Shown one piece after another: positions 15,168 through 23,894 of a DNA stretch of 64,000 nt (position 1 is the stretch's first letter; each line of letters starts with the position of its first letter). The position numbers and the translations under genes were made by a program. The stretch covers positions 1 through 64,000 of the forward strand of contig FZQZ01000006.1 of NCBI GenBank assembly GCA_900199555.1. Direction: 5' to 3'. Source of the DNA: Prevotellaceae bacterium MN60 (GTDB lineage Bacteria; Bacteroidota; Bacteroidia; Bacteroidales; Bacteroidaceae). The notes beneath the pieces are model-generated. The model made no database searches. It was not told where the DNA came from and worked only from the letters and a program-made list of their open reading frames with translations.

Positions 15168-17162
15168 ATGAGAAACCTTATTTTCCTTGCATGTTGCATC
15201 ATGTGGGCTACCAGCAGTGCGCAAACTGACTGGAGGGAGGCTGTGCACGCATGGATGATAGCAGAGGATATGGAGGAGAGCGATGGCGAGGAGACCATGG
15301 AGTGGCTGGAAGAGCGGGCCAACAACAAGATAAACCTTAACCAGACAACGTATGAAGAACTGGCGGAGTTGCCGTTTCTGACAACGCAACAGGTGGAAGG
15401 GATGATAGACTATATCAGCCACTACTACCCTATTCGTACACTCAACGAACTGACCATGATAGCAGCACTGGACCAGCAGACGCGCGAACTGCTGCGCCAC
15501 TTTGTATATGTGGGCGAAGAGAAGGCGAAGAGCGTATGGGCTACGTGGAGCGAGATGGCGGCGTATGGCAGGCATACACTGACGGCAACGGGCAAGATAC
15601 CCTTCTATGAGCGAGCAGGCGACCGCAATGGTTATCTGGGTTATCCTTATCGCCACGACGTGCGCTATCAATACAGTTATGAGAATCAAGTGAAGGTGGG
15701 ACTGACTGCTGCACAGGATGCCGGCGAGCCCTTCTTCTCAGACAAGAACAGGATGGGCTACGACCACTATAGTTACTACCTGCAGCTACGCCACATCGGG
15801 CGACTGGAGGAGCTGAACGTGGGGATGTATCGCGTGCAGATGGGCATGGGACTTATCATGAATACGGGATTCCAGCTGGGCAAGTTGGCAATACTACAAT
15901 CGCTGGGGCGCAGCACGCATGCACTGACGGCCCATAGTTCGCGCTCGTCGGGCAACTACCTGCAAGGGGCTGCAGCCACCATCAGCCTGTCGAAAGAGTG
16001 GAGGATGACCGCCTTTGCCTCTTACCGACCTGTGGATGCTACGCTCAACGACGACGGCACCATGCGCACCCTACTCTACAACGGTTATCACCGCACGACA
16101 GCGGAAATGGAGAAGAAGAACAATACGCACAGGAGTGATGGCGGAGCAAGCATCGGCTGGCGACGAGGCACACTGTATATCCATGCAAACATGGTACTGA
16201 CCCACTTCAACCGACAACTGAAACCGCAGAAGGCGGCTGCCTATCGGCAATATGCAGCGGAGGGTAACAACTTTCTGAATAGTAGCGTCGATTATGGTTA
16301 TAGTCATCAGCGGTGGTCGATAGCCGGAGAGACGGCCATCAACAGGCAGGGAGCCTTTGCACTGATTCATACGGTGAGCGTTCAACCTGACGAAACGCTG
16401 TCGCTCATGCTACTACACCGCTACTACGACAAGCAATATACGGCCATCCACGCCCGTAGCTTTGGCGAGGGCAGCCATACACAGAATGAGCATGGTATCT
16501 ATCTGGGCGCCACATGGAACGCTTCACGATATTGGACGATACAGGGTTATGCTGACTATGCACACTTTGCGTGGCCACGCTACCGGGTATCGACAGCAAG
16601 CGATGCCTTTGACGGGATGATGAGTACAACCTATCATCGCAGGCGGTGGACACTGAGCGGTAGATACAGGATGCACATCCGCCAACAGGACAACGACAGC
16701 GAGCAGCGCATAGTGAACCGTACCGACCATCGTATGCGCCTAAGAGCTGAGTACCGACTGGCAGAGCCCCTTAGACTATCTACTCAGGTGGATGGCGTCA
16801 TATCGAGAAAGGAGAGAGTAAGCTCGAAGGGCGTCATGATAGGTGAACACGTCAGATGGCAGCACCAATGGCTACAAGTAAACGGGAATATCGCATGGTT
16901 TCATACCGACGACTACGACAGTCGCCTATACCAGTATGAGCACTCGGTGCAGAACGACTTCTCATTCCCACCCTACTATGGGCATGGACTGCGCTATGCG
17001 CTGACGGCACAGGCAGCTATCAAGAAAAAAATAATGGTGACAGCCAAGATAGGTGTCACCAATTACTTTGATCGTCATACGATAGGAAGCGGTCTGCAAG
17101 AAATCAACCATTCGTCACAAACCGACCTACTGATACAGCTACGTTATTTCATCAAGTCATGA
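15168..17162 (+). CDS. helix-hairpin-helix protein with beta-barrel-like C-terminal region
   Basis: 664 residues. Signal peptide MRNLIFLACCIMWATSSAQ. Residues ~45-110 hold helix-hairpin-helix segments (INLNQTTYEELAELPFLTTQ; TLNELTMIAALDQQTRELL) like those of ComEA. The remaining ~540 residues show alternating aromatic/polar strands (YGYSHQRWSIAGE, YWTIQGYADYAHFAWPRYR) ending LQEINHSSQTDLLIQLRYFI, typical of an outer-membrane beta-barrel. This Bacteroidales family has no proven role; DNA handling at the outer membrane is a guess from the HhH part. The stop codon overlaps the convergent glycosyltransferase gene by 19 bases. Confidence 0.7.
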   Translation: MRNLIFLACCIMWATSSAQTDWREAVHAWMIAEDMEESDGEETMEWLEERANNKINLNQTTYEELAELPFLTTQQVEGMIDYISHYYPIRTLNELTMIAALDQQTRELLRHFVYVGEEKAKSVWATWSEMAAYGRHTLTATGKIPFYERAGDRNGYLGYPYRHDVRYQYSYENQVKVGLTAAQDAGEPFFSDKNRMGYDHYSYYLQLRHIGRLEELNVGMYRVQMGMGLIMNTGFQLGKLAILQSLGRSTHALTAHSSRSSGNYLQGAAATISLSKEWRMTAFASYRPVDATLNDDGTMRTLLYNGYHRTTAEMEKKNNTHRSDGGASIGWRRGTLYIHANMVLTHFNRQLKPQKAAAYRQYAAEGNNFLNSSVDYGYSHQRWSIAGETAINRQGAFALIHTVSVQPDETLSLMLLHRYYDKQYTAIHARSFGEGSHTQNEHGIYLGATWNASRYWTIQGYADYAHFAWPRYRVSTASDAFDGMMSTTYHRRRWTLSGRYRMHIRQQDNDSEQRIVNRTDHRMRLRAEYRLAEPLRLSTQVDGVISRKERVSSKGVMIGEHVRWQHQWLQVNGNIAWFHTDDYDSRLYQYEHSVQNDFSFPPYYGHGLRYALTAQAAIKKKIMVTAKIGVTNYFDRHTIGSGLQEINHSSQTDLLIQLRYFIKS

Positions 17163-18262
17163 TAGACCTGGGCTACTTGTGCTGCTACATCGTTACCCTC
17201 GAAGCGACGGATATACTCACGACTGCGAGCAATGCGGTCCTGACGGCCACGAGAGCCACGGAGAGACATCTTGATAGCTTCTGCCATGCCAATGACATCG
17301 TCGGGACCTACATAACGACTATAAGGACCGCCAGCCTCCTCGAGACAAGAACCCGTGCAAGCCACGACGGGCAGACCGGCAGCAATAGCCTCGATGATAG
17401 GAATGCCAAAGCCCTCATAGCGCGAAGGATAGACAAAAGCCTCAGCCAAGGCATAGATAGCTGCCAACTCGCGATTGCTGATGCCACCAAGAAGGTGGAG
17501 ACGGTCGCTATGGGGAAGGTCGCGCACATAACTGGTCTGACGGCCTACAGCCACGAGATGGATGTCTTGTGGTAACAGTTCGACAGCCTCGACAGCAAGG
17601 GCGAGGTTCTTGCGGCGCTCGATGGTGCCTACATTCAATATAAAGCGCTGGGGCAACTTATAACGCTCACGCACCTTGGCTTTCTCCTCTGACGAGATAT
17701 CGGTGGAGAAATGGGGCGCAAAGCTCTGATATATCACCTGAATGCGGTCGGCATACTGCTGGCCACCCAGTTCCAGGATATCTTGACGGGTGCGCTCGCT
17801 GATAGCGATGATACAGTCGGCCTCGCGCAACGCCTGACGGAACTTCCACTCGTAAATCTTAGTATCTATCCAATGGTAGTATTCGGGATGACGCATGAAG
17901 ATGAGGTCGTGGATGGTGACCACACTCTTGATACCAGCCTTACGAATACCTGTGGGCAGCTCGCCCGACAAGCCATGATATACTTGCACACCATCGCGCA
18001 CTAAGTCCTTGACGACGCCATGTGAGCGCCACAAAGCCTTACGGATGGCTGAGGGATGGCCCTCGGGATAGCAGAACTGGACGTTGCCATCGCCAATAAT
18101 CTGGGTACGCAGCTCGTCGCGACCTTCATCGGGAGCATAGAGGCGCAGGGGCATATCGGCATCGCCCAAGCGAATGAGATCATTTACCAGCGTACGTCCA
18201 TAACTGCCCAGTCCGGTGCCGTTGCGAACAATACGCTTTGCATCAATACCTATTGTTATCAT
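17144..18262 (-). CDS. glycosyltransferase family 4 (GT-B fold)
   Basis: 372 residues. The C-terminal half has the GT4 signature: NVGTIERRKNLALAVEAVEL, VAVGRQTSYV and the E-x7-E motif in YEGFGIPIIEAIAAGLPVVA. The N-terminal half has GIDAKRIVRNGTGLGSYGRT and a HDLIFMRHPEYY strand, common in mannosyltransferases. It likely adds a sugar from GDP-mannose (or another nucleotide sugar) in polysaccharide synthesis, because its ATG overlaps by four bases (ATGA) the stop of the mannose-1-phosphate guanylyltransferase gene. Substrate is inferred from context. Cytoplasmic or membrane-associated. Confidence 0.85.
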   Translation of the reverse strand: MITIGIDAKRIVRNGTGLGSYGRTLVNDLIRLGDADMPLRLYAPDEGRDELRTQIIGDGNVQFCYPEGHPSAIRKALWRSHGVVKDLVRDGVQVYHGLSGELPTGIRKAGIKSVVTIHDLIFMRHPEYYHWIDTKIYEWKFRQALREADCIIAISERTRQDILELGGQQYADRIQVIYQSFAPHFSTDISSEEKAKVRERYKLPQRFILNVGTIERRKNLALAVEAVELLPQDIHLVAVGRQTSYVRDLPHSDRLHLLGGISNRELAAIYALAEAFVYPSRYEGFGIPIIEAIAAGLPVVACTGSCLEEAGGPYSRYVGPDDVIGMAEAIKMSLRGSRGRQDRIARSREYIRRFEGNDVAAQVAQVYHDLMK

Positions 18263-19350
18263 ACAAAATCTTCTCCATATTTCATCTGCACCTCGTTGAC
18301 ATACTTACGAACGAGGGCGGAAGAGTCGCCTTTCTTACATATCAACAGCACATTGCCTTCGTCGGCAACAATATAGCCGTCGAGACCATTGATGACACCC
18401 AGTTTACCCTTGGGCAGCTTGATGACATTGTTATGCGAATCTTCGATCATTACTTCTGAATCTACTACTACATTATCGCCATTGCCCTTGCTCATGCACT
18501 CATAAACGGCATGCCACGTGCCCAGATCAGCCCATCCAAAGTTGCAACGCATGACATAAACCTCACGACAGTGCTCTAAGATGGCATAGTCGATAGAGAG
18601 ATTGGGGTAGCGTGGATAGTTCTGTGCCACATACTCCAGCTCCTCCCCGTAGGTGTAGGTGGGATTCTCAAACTTCAGATTGCGCAATACGCTGGGGAAG
18701 ATATCCTCAAAGCAGAGAGTGAGTTTACGGGAGTTGGCCACGAAGATACTGGTGTTCCAGCAAAACTCATCGCTCTCCATAAACATCTTGGCAAATTCGC
18801 GCTCGGGCTTCTCTGTAAACGACTTGACGCTGAACACCTCGGGATTGCAGGACATATCGCCCAACTGTACATAGCCATAGCCAGGTTCTGGACGCGTGGG
18901 TTTGACACCCATCACCAACAACACGTCATGCTCGGAGACATAGTTGATACCCGTCTCCAAACTGTGCATAAACGAGTCTTCATCCATCACCAGCTGGTCG
19001 GAAGGCGAAATGATAATATTGGCATCGGGATTGGTACGCTTGATGCGCATATTGGCCCATGCCACACTGGGTGCCGTGTTACGATTGACAGGCTCCACCA
19101 AGATATTATGCTCAGGAAAGTCGGGCAGCTGTTCGCGTACCAGCTCGTAATACTCCTTGCAGGTACAGATAAATATATTCTCGAGAGGTATTACTTTAGA
19201 AAACCTGTCGAAAGTAGCTTGAAGCTGGGTGCGACCGACTCCAAAAAAGTCGATAAACTGCTTGGGACGCTCCTCACGACTACATGGCCATAGGCGACGG
19301 CCCTTGCCTCCAGCAAGGATTACACAATAGTTCTGATTGAATTTCTCCAT
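18259..19350 (-). CDS. manC: mannose-1-phosphate guanylyltransferase
   Basis: 363 residues. Makes GDP-mannose from GTP and mannose-1-phosphate. Signature LAGGKGRRLWPCSREERPKQ then F (nucleotidyltransferase loop with the PKQF lysine), IISPSDQLVMDEDSF, VKSFTEKPE and FGWADLGTWHAVYE are all present. Length equals the single-domain bacterial enzymes (no phosphomannose isomerase part). First gene of a two-gene operon with the GT4 gene. A weak promoter TACCTTAG lies about 35 bases upstream on the minus strand. Confidence 0.93.
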   Translation of the reverse strand: MEKFNQNYCVILAGGKGRRLWPCSREERPKQFIDFFGVGRTQLQATFDRFSKVIPLENIFICTCKEYYELVREQLPDFPEHNILVEPVNRNTAPSVAWANMRIKRTNPDANIIISPSDQLVMDEDSFMHSLETGINYVSEHDVLLVMGVKPTRPEPGYGYVQLGDMSCNPEVFSVKSFTEKPEREFAKMFMESDEFCWNTSIFVANSRKLTLCFEDIFPSVLRNLKFENPTYTYGEELEYVAQNYPRYPNLSIDYAILEHCREVYVMRCNFGWADLGTWHAVYECMSKGNGDNVVVDSEVMIEDSHNNVIKLPKGKLGVINGLDGYIVADEGNVLLICKKGDSSALVRKYVNEVQMKYGEDFV

Positions 19351-19448
19351 CTAGTATATAGATTTAAATTTCGACTACTAAGGTACACAAAAAAGGGAGA
19401 AAAAACAAGAAAATGCAATCTTTTTATAAAAAATTCATAATTCATCAC

Positions 19449-19477
19449 TTGTAATTCAAAATAATTTTATACCTTTG
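19449..19477 (+). promoter_or_regulatory. promoter of tRNA-Leu
   Basis: TTG at 19449-19451, 18-base spacer, TACCTTTG at 19470-19477; the tRNA begins 14 bases further on. Confidence 0.75.
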
Positions 19478-19490
19478 CACCGCTTTAGAA

Positions 19491-19572
19491 GCCCAGATGG
19501 CGGAATCGGTAGACGCGCTGGTCTCAAACACCAGTGGGGCAACCCATCCCGGTTCGAGCCCGGGTCTGGGTA
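19491..19572 (+). tRNA. tRNA-Leu, anticodon CAA
   Basis: Class II tRNA: acceptor GCCCAGA pairs with TCTGGGT (G-U at the first pair), D-arm GCGGAATCGGTAGACGC, anticodon stem CTGGT/ACCAG with loop CTCAAAC (anticodon CAA, reading UUG), a variable arm, and T-arm with GGTTCGAGCCC. CCA is not encoded. A terminator follows. Confidence 0.95.
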
Positions 19573-19586
19573 CAAGCTTTAAAAGC

Positions 19587-19622
19587 AACCCCTTGCAGGT
19601 TAGATACTTGCAAGGGGTTTTT
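19587..19622 (+). terminator. terminator after tRNA-Leu
   Basis: AACCCCTTGCA / TGCAAGGGGTT stem with an 11-base loop, then TTTTTCG. Confidence 0.9.
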
Positions 19623-19678
19623 CGTGTTTTCATGAGTACCAATTCAACGTACTAAACATAGCATATAGATTTAAAAAA

Positions 19679-19834
19679 CTAACCAATATCGTCTTCATTG
19701 GTGATGAGATCATCACCTATCATCAAGTCTTGAGGAGTTTCCATATTACCATCGAAGAGTGAAACTGTCAAGAGTGAGGTTGCCGTATCAAGATGATAGA
19801 CGGCAAGAGCGGGGCATATATATATCTTCTTCAT
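19679..19834 (-). CDS. small acidic peptide C, 51 residues, overlapping the M60 stop
   Basis: The ATG overlaps the stop of the M60-type gene (ATGA), so it should be translationally coupled. Sequence: MKKIYICPALAVYHLDTATS, LLTVSLFDGNMETPQD, LMIGDDLITNEDDIG. Same length as peptide A and same layout as A and B: MKK.Y..P.L.V, a TATSLLTVS step, and an Asp/Glu-rich tail ending NEDDI (peptide B ends NENDI). It lies after a large secreted protein that carries the same C-terminal motif as the proteins before A and B. Function unknown; partner or peptide precursor are the two ideas. Confidence 0.7.
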   Translation of the reverse strand: MKKIYICPALAVYHLDTATSLLTVSLFDGNMETPQDLMIGDDLITNEDDIG

Positions 19835-22800
19835 CGCTTTACTACCTTTTTTCCGTTAATAATCACTATTCCCTTGTAGGCATTGGAGACGCGCTGACCG
19901 CTGAGGTTATAGATGCTACCATCAGCTGGCACGGAGAGGTCGATGACCTGCGAGATGCCTGTAGCACCAAAGTCGAGCAACAAGAGGCGTGCCTCGCTGA
20001 CGCTCTGGAGATATGCCTTATAGGCGGGTATCCTTACACCTGTCTCTACACGGGCAAAGGCAGTCTGACCATTGCGCAGCGCATAGATATTGTCGGCAGC
20101 TTGTACGATATAAGGGCTATCGGCAGTAGGCAAGAGGGTATTGAGCGTGTAAGCTGTAGTAACCTCGCTATCCACCCAAGCACCTAAGGAGAGCGTCTTG
20201 GTACCTCCACCATTGCTATAGAGCAAAACACCTGTGTTGGCGGGTATCACCTTGGTATCCAACCACTGCACAGTGATAACATTGTTGGCGGTGCTGGTGG
20301 CAATGAAGATATTGACATCGTCGGGCACTACCACTGGCGAAGGATAACTGAACGACGAGAGTTGGCTGGTGAGATTGATATCAACGGTGGGTATCGTTAT
20401 CGGAGCTTCACCAGATACAATAATCGTAGAGGAATTGTCTTTATACAGTATCAGATTGGAACCCTGACCACCAGCATCATTGAGATTAGCATGCTGACTG
20501 GTATTGGAAGAAATACCTAAAAGGAACTTGTCACTCTGAGCGGTAGCAGTAATCAGCCAATAAGTGGAGGCTGTACTTCTCATCACAGGTGAACCACTCT
20601 CGGCACAGAGCCACTGTCCGGTGGCTAGATTCTTGAGACGGTAACCCTTATAGGGATTACCATAGAATGCCCACTTATAAAGCGGACTATCCGTAGATGT
20701 GGGGCTCAACGTAGGCTTAGTGTCGTCTTGATGCAGATAGCCATTGCGCACCTTAACATAGTAGTAGATGGCCTGCGTATCGGTAGAGGTAGAGAAAGGA
20801 ACAGAAAGAGTAGCCTCGACCTCTATCTCTTTCTCTGTAGAGGTTGCATGATAGGTAAAGGCTGTAAGGGCAGGCAGTGCAACATACGGAGCAGAGAGCT
20901 CGGCAGGATAGTCTGAAATCTCTTGTCCTTCGATAACGTGCTGGAAATGTTTTATCAGCACCTCACCGGTGGCTTTGTCTTTCACTACCCATTCCAAGAA
21001 CTCGTTGTCAGTTTCCATCTCTTGATCATTACCATCAGGGCCAGCTGCCACGACACGGAAGTCGGTATTCTTTATCTGGCTATAGATAGAGGTGGGAACG
21101 GAGAACTCGTAGGTATTGGAGAGGAAGACCAGATTGCCATCTTCGCTATATACCTTGAAGCCTACAGCACCTGTGCCATTGGTGTGATTAACCTGCACAT
21201 CAAGGTTGCCATCGGCATCTTCTATATAGGATACACGATAGCCTTCAGCAGCTACCGTAGGAATGAAATCAGTGTACTGACCTACATCGCCTTTGCCAAT
21301 GGGGAAGCCATAATATCCTGTCTTCTTCGTACCTGATATAACCCCCTCGTAAGTGGCATCGGGAGCCGTGACACGGTCTTCGATAAAGACGATATTGGCT
21401 TTAGGCAGATGCATATCCTTGACCTCGGCAATGGCAGCATCAATCATATCTTGCGTAACAACGAGATAGAAGGTGCCATAGTCGCCCACTTGGAAAGCAT
21501 TCTTGGTTACTCCCTTCAGCGTATAACTGGTTTGCTGAGGAACAATGAAAAATCCGTAAGCCTGGAAGAGTTCGGTGAGATCGTAGCCACTGACCTCGCA
21601 GGCCTTCTTGTAGAATTTCAAGTAGTCGTCGGTAGCATCAACAAAAGTATCCTTCACACGTGTGCAAGGATCGGCTCGCAAGGCTTTGAAGAAGTCTGGA
21701 TAGAAGTTGGGACAATAGCCCTGAATCTGACAGAACTGATAGAGCTGGAAATAGAGGTGGGTACGCTCCCACAACTCTCTACTCTGCCAATACATTCCAT
21801 TCGCCATATTCTGGAAGGTGGTAGAAATGTAATCGGCACGACTCGTAAGGTGGCCATTGTTAAACACTGCAATGTTAGAGAAGAGGTTATTAGAAACCTC
21901 CGACTGTCCAATAATGTTGATAACAGCCTGATTGATATGACCAATCTCGTGGGCAGGACCCCAGAGACTACCTCCAGCAAAGAGGTTGTCATAACTCATC
22001 ACATCGGAGAGCGTGGTCTCATTATAATAGGTACCAAAGCTGCTAGCATACATGTGACTGCTACCCGTGATAGATACGGCCATCATAGGGGTATTGAAAT
22101 AGTCACCAAACTCTGCATTAAGGCCCATGACCTCATGCTCCATCTCTACTATCTTATCCCATTCTTCAAGCATCTCTACCATCTTCTCAGGACAAGCAGC
22201 GAGCACATAGTCGGCACGCATATTAAAAATCTTCTTTCTGCTGCGAAGTTGCAGATAATCGTAGTGCTTGAAGAGTTTCTCTTTCATGAAAGCCCAATCC
22301 GCATCGCTATCACCACGAAGCGTAGAGAAGGCACCATTGACCAGTCCGCCCTCGATATGGATGGTGACATCAGCATATTGAGACAATGGCTTATAGGGTG
22401 CTGCGCCATTAGTGGTATTGTCTGCCTCATAATCTACAAACAAACAACCCTCGGACTGTATCTTCAGAATGTTGAAACCTGGAGCCAGCGTATAGGCATC
22501 ACCCGTAGCACTACTCTTCGGGACATTACGCAGCAGGAGAGATGTGTCATCAGCGATATTGCCTACATAGACGGTGATGATGTCGCCAGCCTTAACATAA
22601 ATGCCCGTAGGATCAGAATTAGGTGAAAGGGCATAGCCTACCTTCACAATATTTCTCCACCGACTCTCTTTGCTCACAGCTTGATAGTCGGCAATACGGA
22701 AGTGCTGTTCGGTATGACTCCAACCATCATCATATACTTCCCAAGCATGGTTCTTCACCTTCAAGGCCATATCTATAACCATCTGCGGAAGTTCGCTGCT

Positions 22801-23469
22801 TATCATCTCGTTCTGCAATTCATCGTCGCTATAGGATGTGTATGGTGACTTGAGTTCCGAACAAGAGGAATCCGTAAAATAGTTGCTAAGGGCAGAGGTG
22901 ATAGTGGATCTGTTGTTTACTAAACTGACATAGTTGTTATAATCAACTTGCTGGGCAGCAAGAGCCTCGGCATCTATCTCAGCCTCCTCTAATTGCCACT
23001 TGGAAGCATCGGCATTAACATCATAAGCCACTACATTATGGCCACTTTGCTGATGATGGAAACCATTGGCATCAGGATATATAACAAAACCTGTACCTGT
23101 CAGCTCCATATAATAATTCTGACCAGTTGGCCACGTAATGTAACCACCCAAAGAACGATTTATCCACCGACCTGATACTGCATTCTGGATGGTGACAGTC
23201 TTTTTATTTGCTGTAGACGCAGAAACCACTATCTTCCACACTTGCATATAATCCTGGGCATTGGGGACATCACAGAACACATTGTAGGAACCTGTAGAGG
23301 TTTCTGCCATCGCCATAGTGGTATTATATGCCAACGAATAAATTCGGTAGTACTTACCTGACTCCACTTGGTCAAGCGAAGTCAGGTAAGCGGCGCGCGA
23401 CTGCGATACTATAACCAACAATAATACCGTCAACAGACTGCGCCCTATCTTTAGTAGTTTGGTATTCAT
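19831..23469 (-). CDS. secreted M60-type metallopeptidase (mucin-active family) with carbohydrate-binding modules
   Basis: About 1212 residues from ATG 23469 (ATGs also at 23472 and 23484; the GTG at 23499 is less likely because a TATATTTG promoter lies at 23511-23518). Signal peptide MNTKLLKIGRSLLTVLLLVI. The zinc site HEIGH (HExxH) lies at about residue 504 within LWGPAHEIGHINQAV, followed by an N-rich stretch and SNNLFSNIAVFNNGH, as in M60/enhancin-like proteases that cut O-glycoproteins such as mucins. Two ricin-like beta-trefoil segments are suggested: near residues 25-165 (GKYYRIYSLAYNTTMAM) and near 940-1050 (YKGYRLKNLATGQWLCAE). The end IYNLSGQRVSNAYKGIVI-INGKKVVKR is the shared C-terminal motif. 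Probably a surface glycoprotease used on host or dietary glycoproteins. Confidence 0.85.
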   Translation of the reverse strand: MNTKLLKIGRSLLTVLLLVIVSQSRAAYLTSLDQVESGKYYRIYSLAYNTTMAMAETSTGSYNVFCDVPNAQDYMQVWKIVVSASTANKKTVTIQNAVSGRWINRSLGGYITWPTGQNYYMELTGTGFVIYPDANGFHHQQSGHNVVAYDVNADASKWQLEEAEIDAEALAAQQVDYNNYVSLVNNRSTITSALSNYFTDSSCSELKSPYTSYSDDELQNEMISSELPQMVIDMALKVKNHAWEVYDDGWSHTEQHFRIADYQAVSKESRWRNIVKVGYALSPNSDPTGIYVKAGDIITVYVGNIADDTSLLLRNVPKSSATGDAYTLAPGFNILKIQSEGCLFVDYEADNTTNGAAPYKPLSQYADVTIHIEGGLVNGAFSTLRGDSDADWAFMKEKLFKHYDYLQLRSRKKIFNMRADYVLAACPEKMVEMLEEWDKIVEMEHEVMGLNAEFGDYFNTPMMAVSITGSSHMYASSFGTYYNETTLSDVMSYDNLFAGGSLWGPAHEIGHINQAVINIIGQSEVSNNLFSNIAVFNNGHLTSRADYISTTFQNMANGMYWQSRELWERTHLYFQLYQFCQIQGYCPNFYPDFFKALRADPCTRVKDTFVDATDDYLKFYKKACEVSGYDLTELFQAYGFFIVPQQTSYTLKGVTKNAFQVGDYGTFYLVVTQDMIDAAIAEVKDMHLPKANIVFIEDRVTAPDATYEGVISGTKKTGYYGFPIGKGDVGQYTDFIPTVAAEGYRVSYIEDADGNLDVQVNHTNGTGAVGFKVYSEDGNLVFLSNTYEFSVPTSIYSQIKNTDFRVVAAGPDGNDQEMETDNEFLEWVVKDKATGEVLIKHFQHVIEGQEISDYPAELSAPYVALPALTAFTYHATSTEKEIEVEATLSVPFSTSTDTQAIYYYVKVRNGYLHQDDTKPTLSPTSTDSPLYKWAFYGNPYKGYRLKNLATGQWLCAESGSPVMRSTASTYWLITATAQSDKFLLGISSNTSQHANLNDAGGQGSNLILYKDNSSTIIVSGEAPITIPTVDINLTSQLSSFSYPSPVVVPDDVNIFIATSTANNVITVQWLDTKVIPANTGVLLYSNGGGTKTLSLGAWVDSEVTTAYTLNTLLPTADSPYIVQAADNIYALRNGQTAFARVETGVRIPAYKAYLQSVSEARLLLLDFGATGISQVIDLSVPADGSIYNLSGQRVSNAYKGIVIINGKKVVKR

Positions 23470-23510
23470 CATTATATTTATCATTAGGCTTTTAATCACG
23501 ATATATGCCG

Positions 23511-23518
23511 CAAATATA
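23511..23518 (-). promoter_or_regulatory. promoter -7 element of the M60 gene
   Basis: TATATTTG on the minus strand, about 40 bases before the favoured ATG. Confidence 0.55.
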
Positions 23519-23587
23519 TAGATAATTTCAATAGTTTTATCTATTTATTGGTTTGTTTTAGTATTTATTAACAATATGAGATATACA

Positions 23588-23758
23588 AAAACAGAAGAGG
23601 AGCGCCCTTTCGGATGCTCCTCTAGTGTATGTTTTTCATTTTCCCCGTACCAAATTTACTACATAACCAAAACTACTAACCTAAAACAAAATATGAATGT
23701 CTATTACTATTGAATCCTTGAAACAATCTTTATCTTACCTTTAAGACTTCCTCTGAAG
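23588..23758 (-). ncRNA. candidate small RNA with its own promoter and terminator
   Basis: On the minus strand a perfect promoter, TTTG (23792-23795), 19-base spacer, TACCTTTG (23765-23772), precedes ~170 bases with no usable reading frame, closed by the hairpin AGAGGAGC...GCTCCTCT (23596-23623) and TTTTT. It begins with a small hairpin CTTC-AGAG-GAAG and contains the unusual T/G-rich run TTTAGGTTAGTAGTTTTGGT then TATG. It could be a stand-alone sRNA or a terminated leader of the M60 gene. I cannot assign a known RNA family. Confidence 0.5.
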
Positions 23759-23894
23759 ACGATGCAAAGGTACGAATGTGTACGGACACAGCAAAGTATT
23801 TTTGTATTTTTTACACTAAATATCGCATCTTATTGACCTAGGTCAACCAAGGGGTAGAAGAAAAGGGATATTTTGCGCAAAAAAGACGTAAAAG

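Noticed and set aside
21409..22626. 405-codon open frame on the plus strand
   Set aside because: It is antisense to the M60-type peptidase gene over its whole length; the protein has no recognisable domain and the peptidase frame has signal peptide, HExxH and C-terminal motif.
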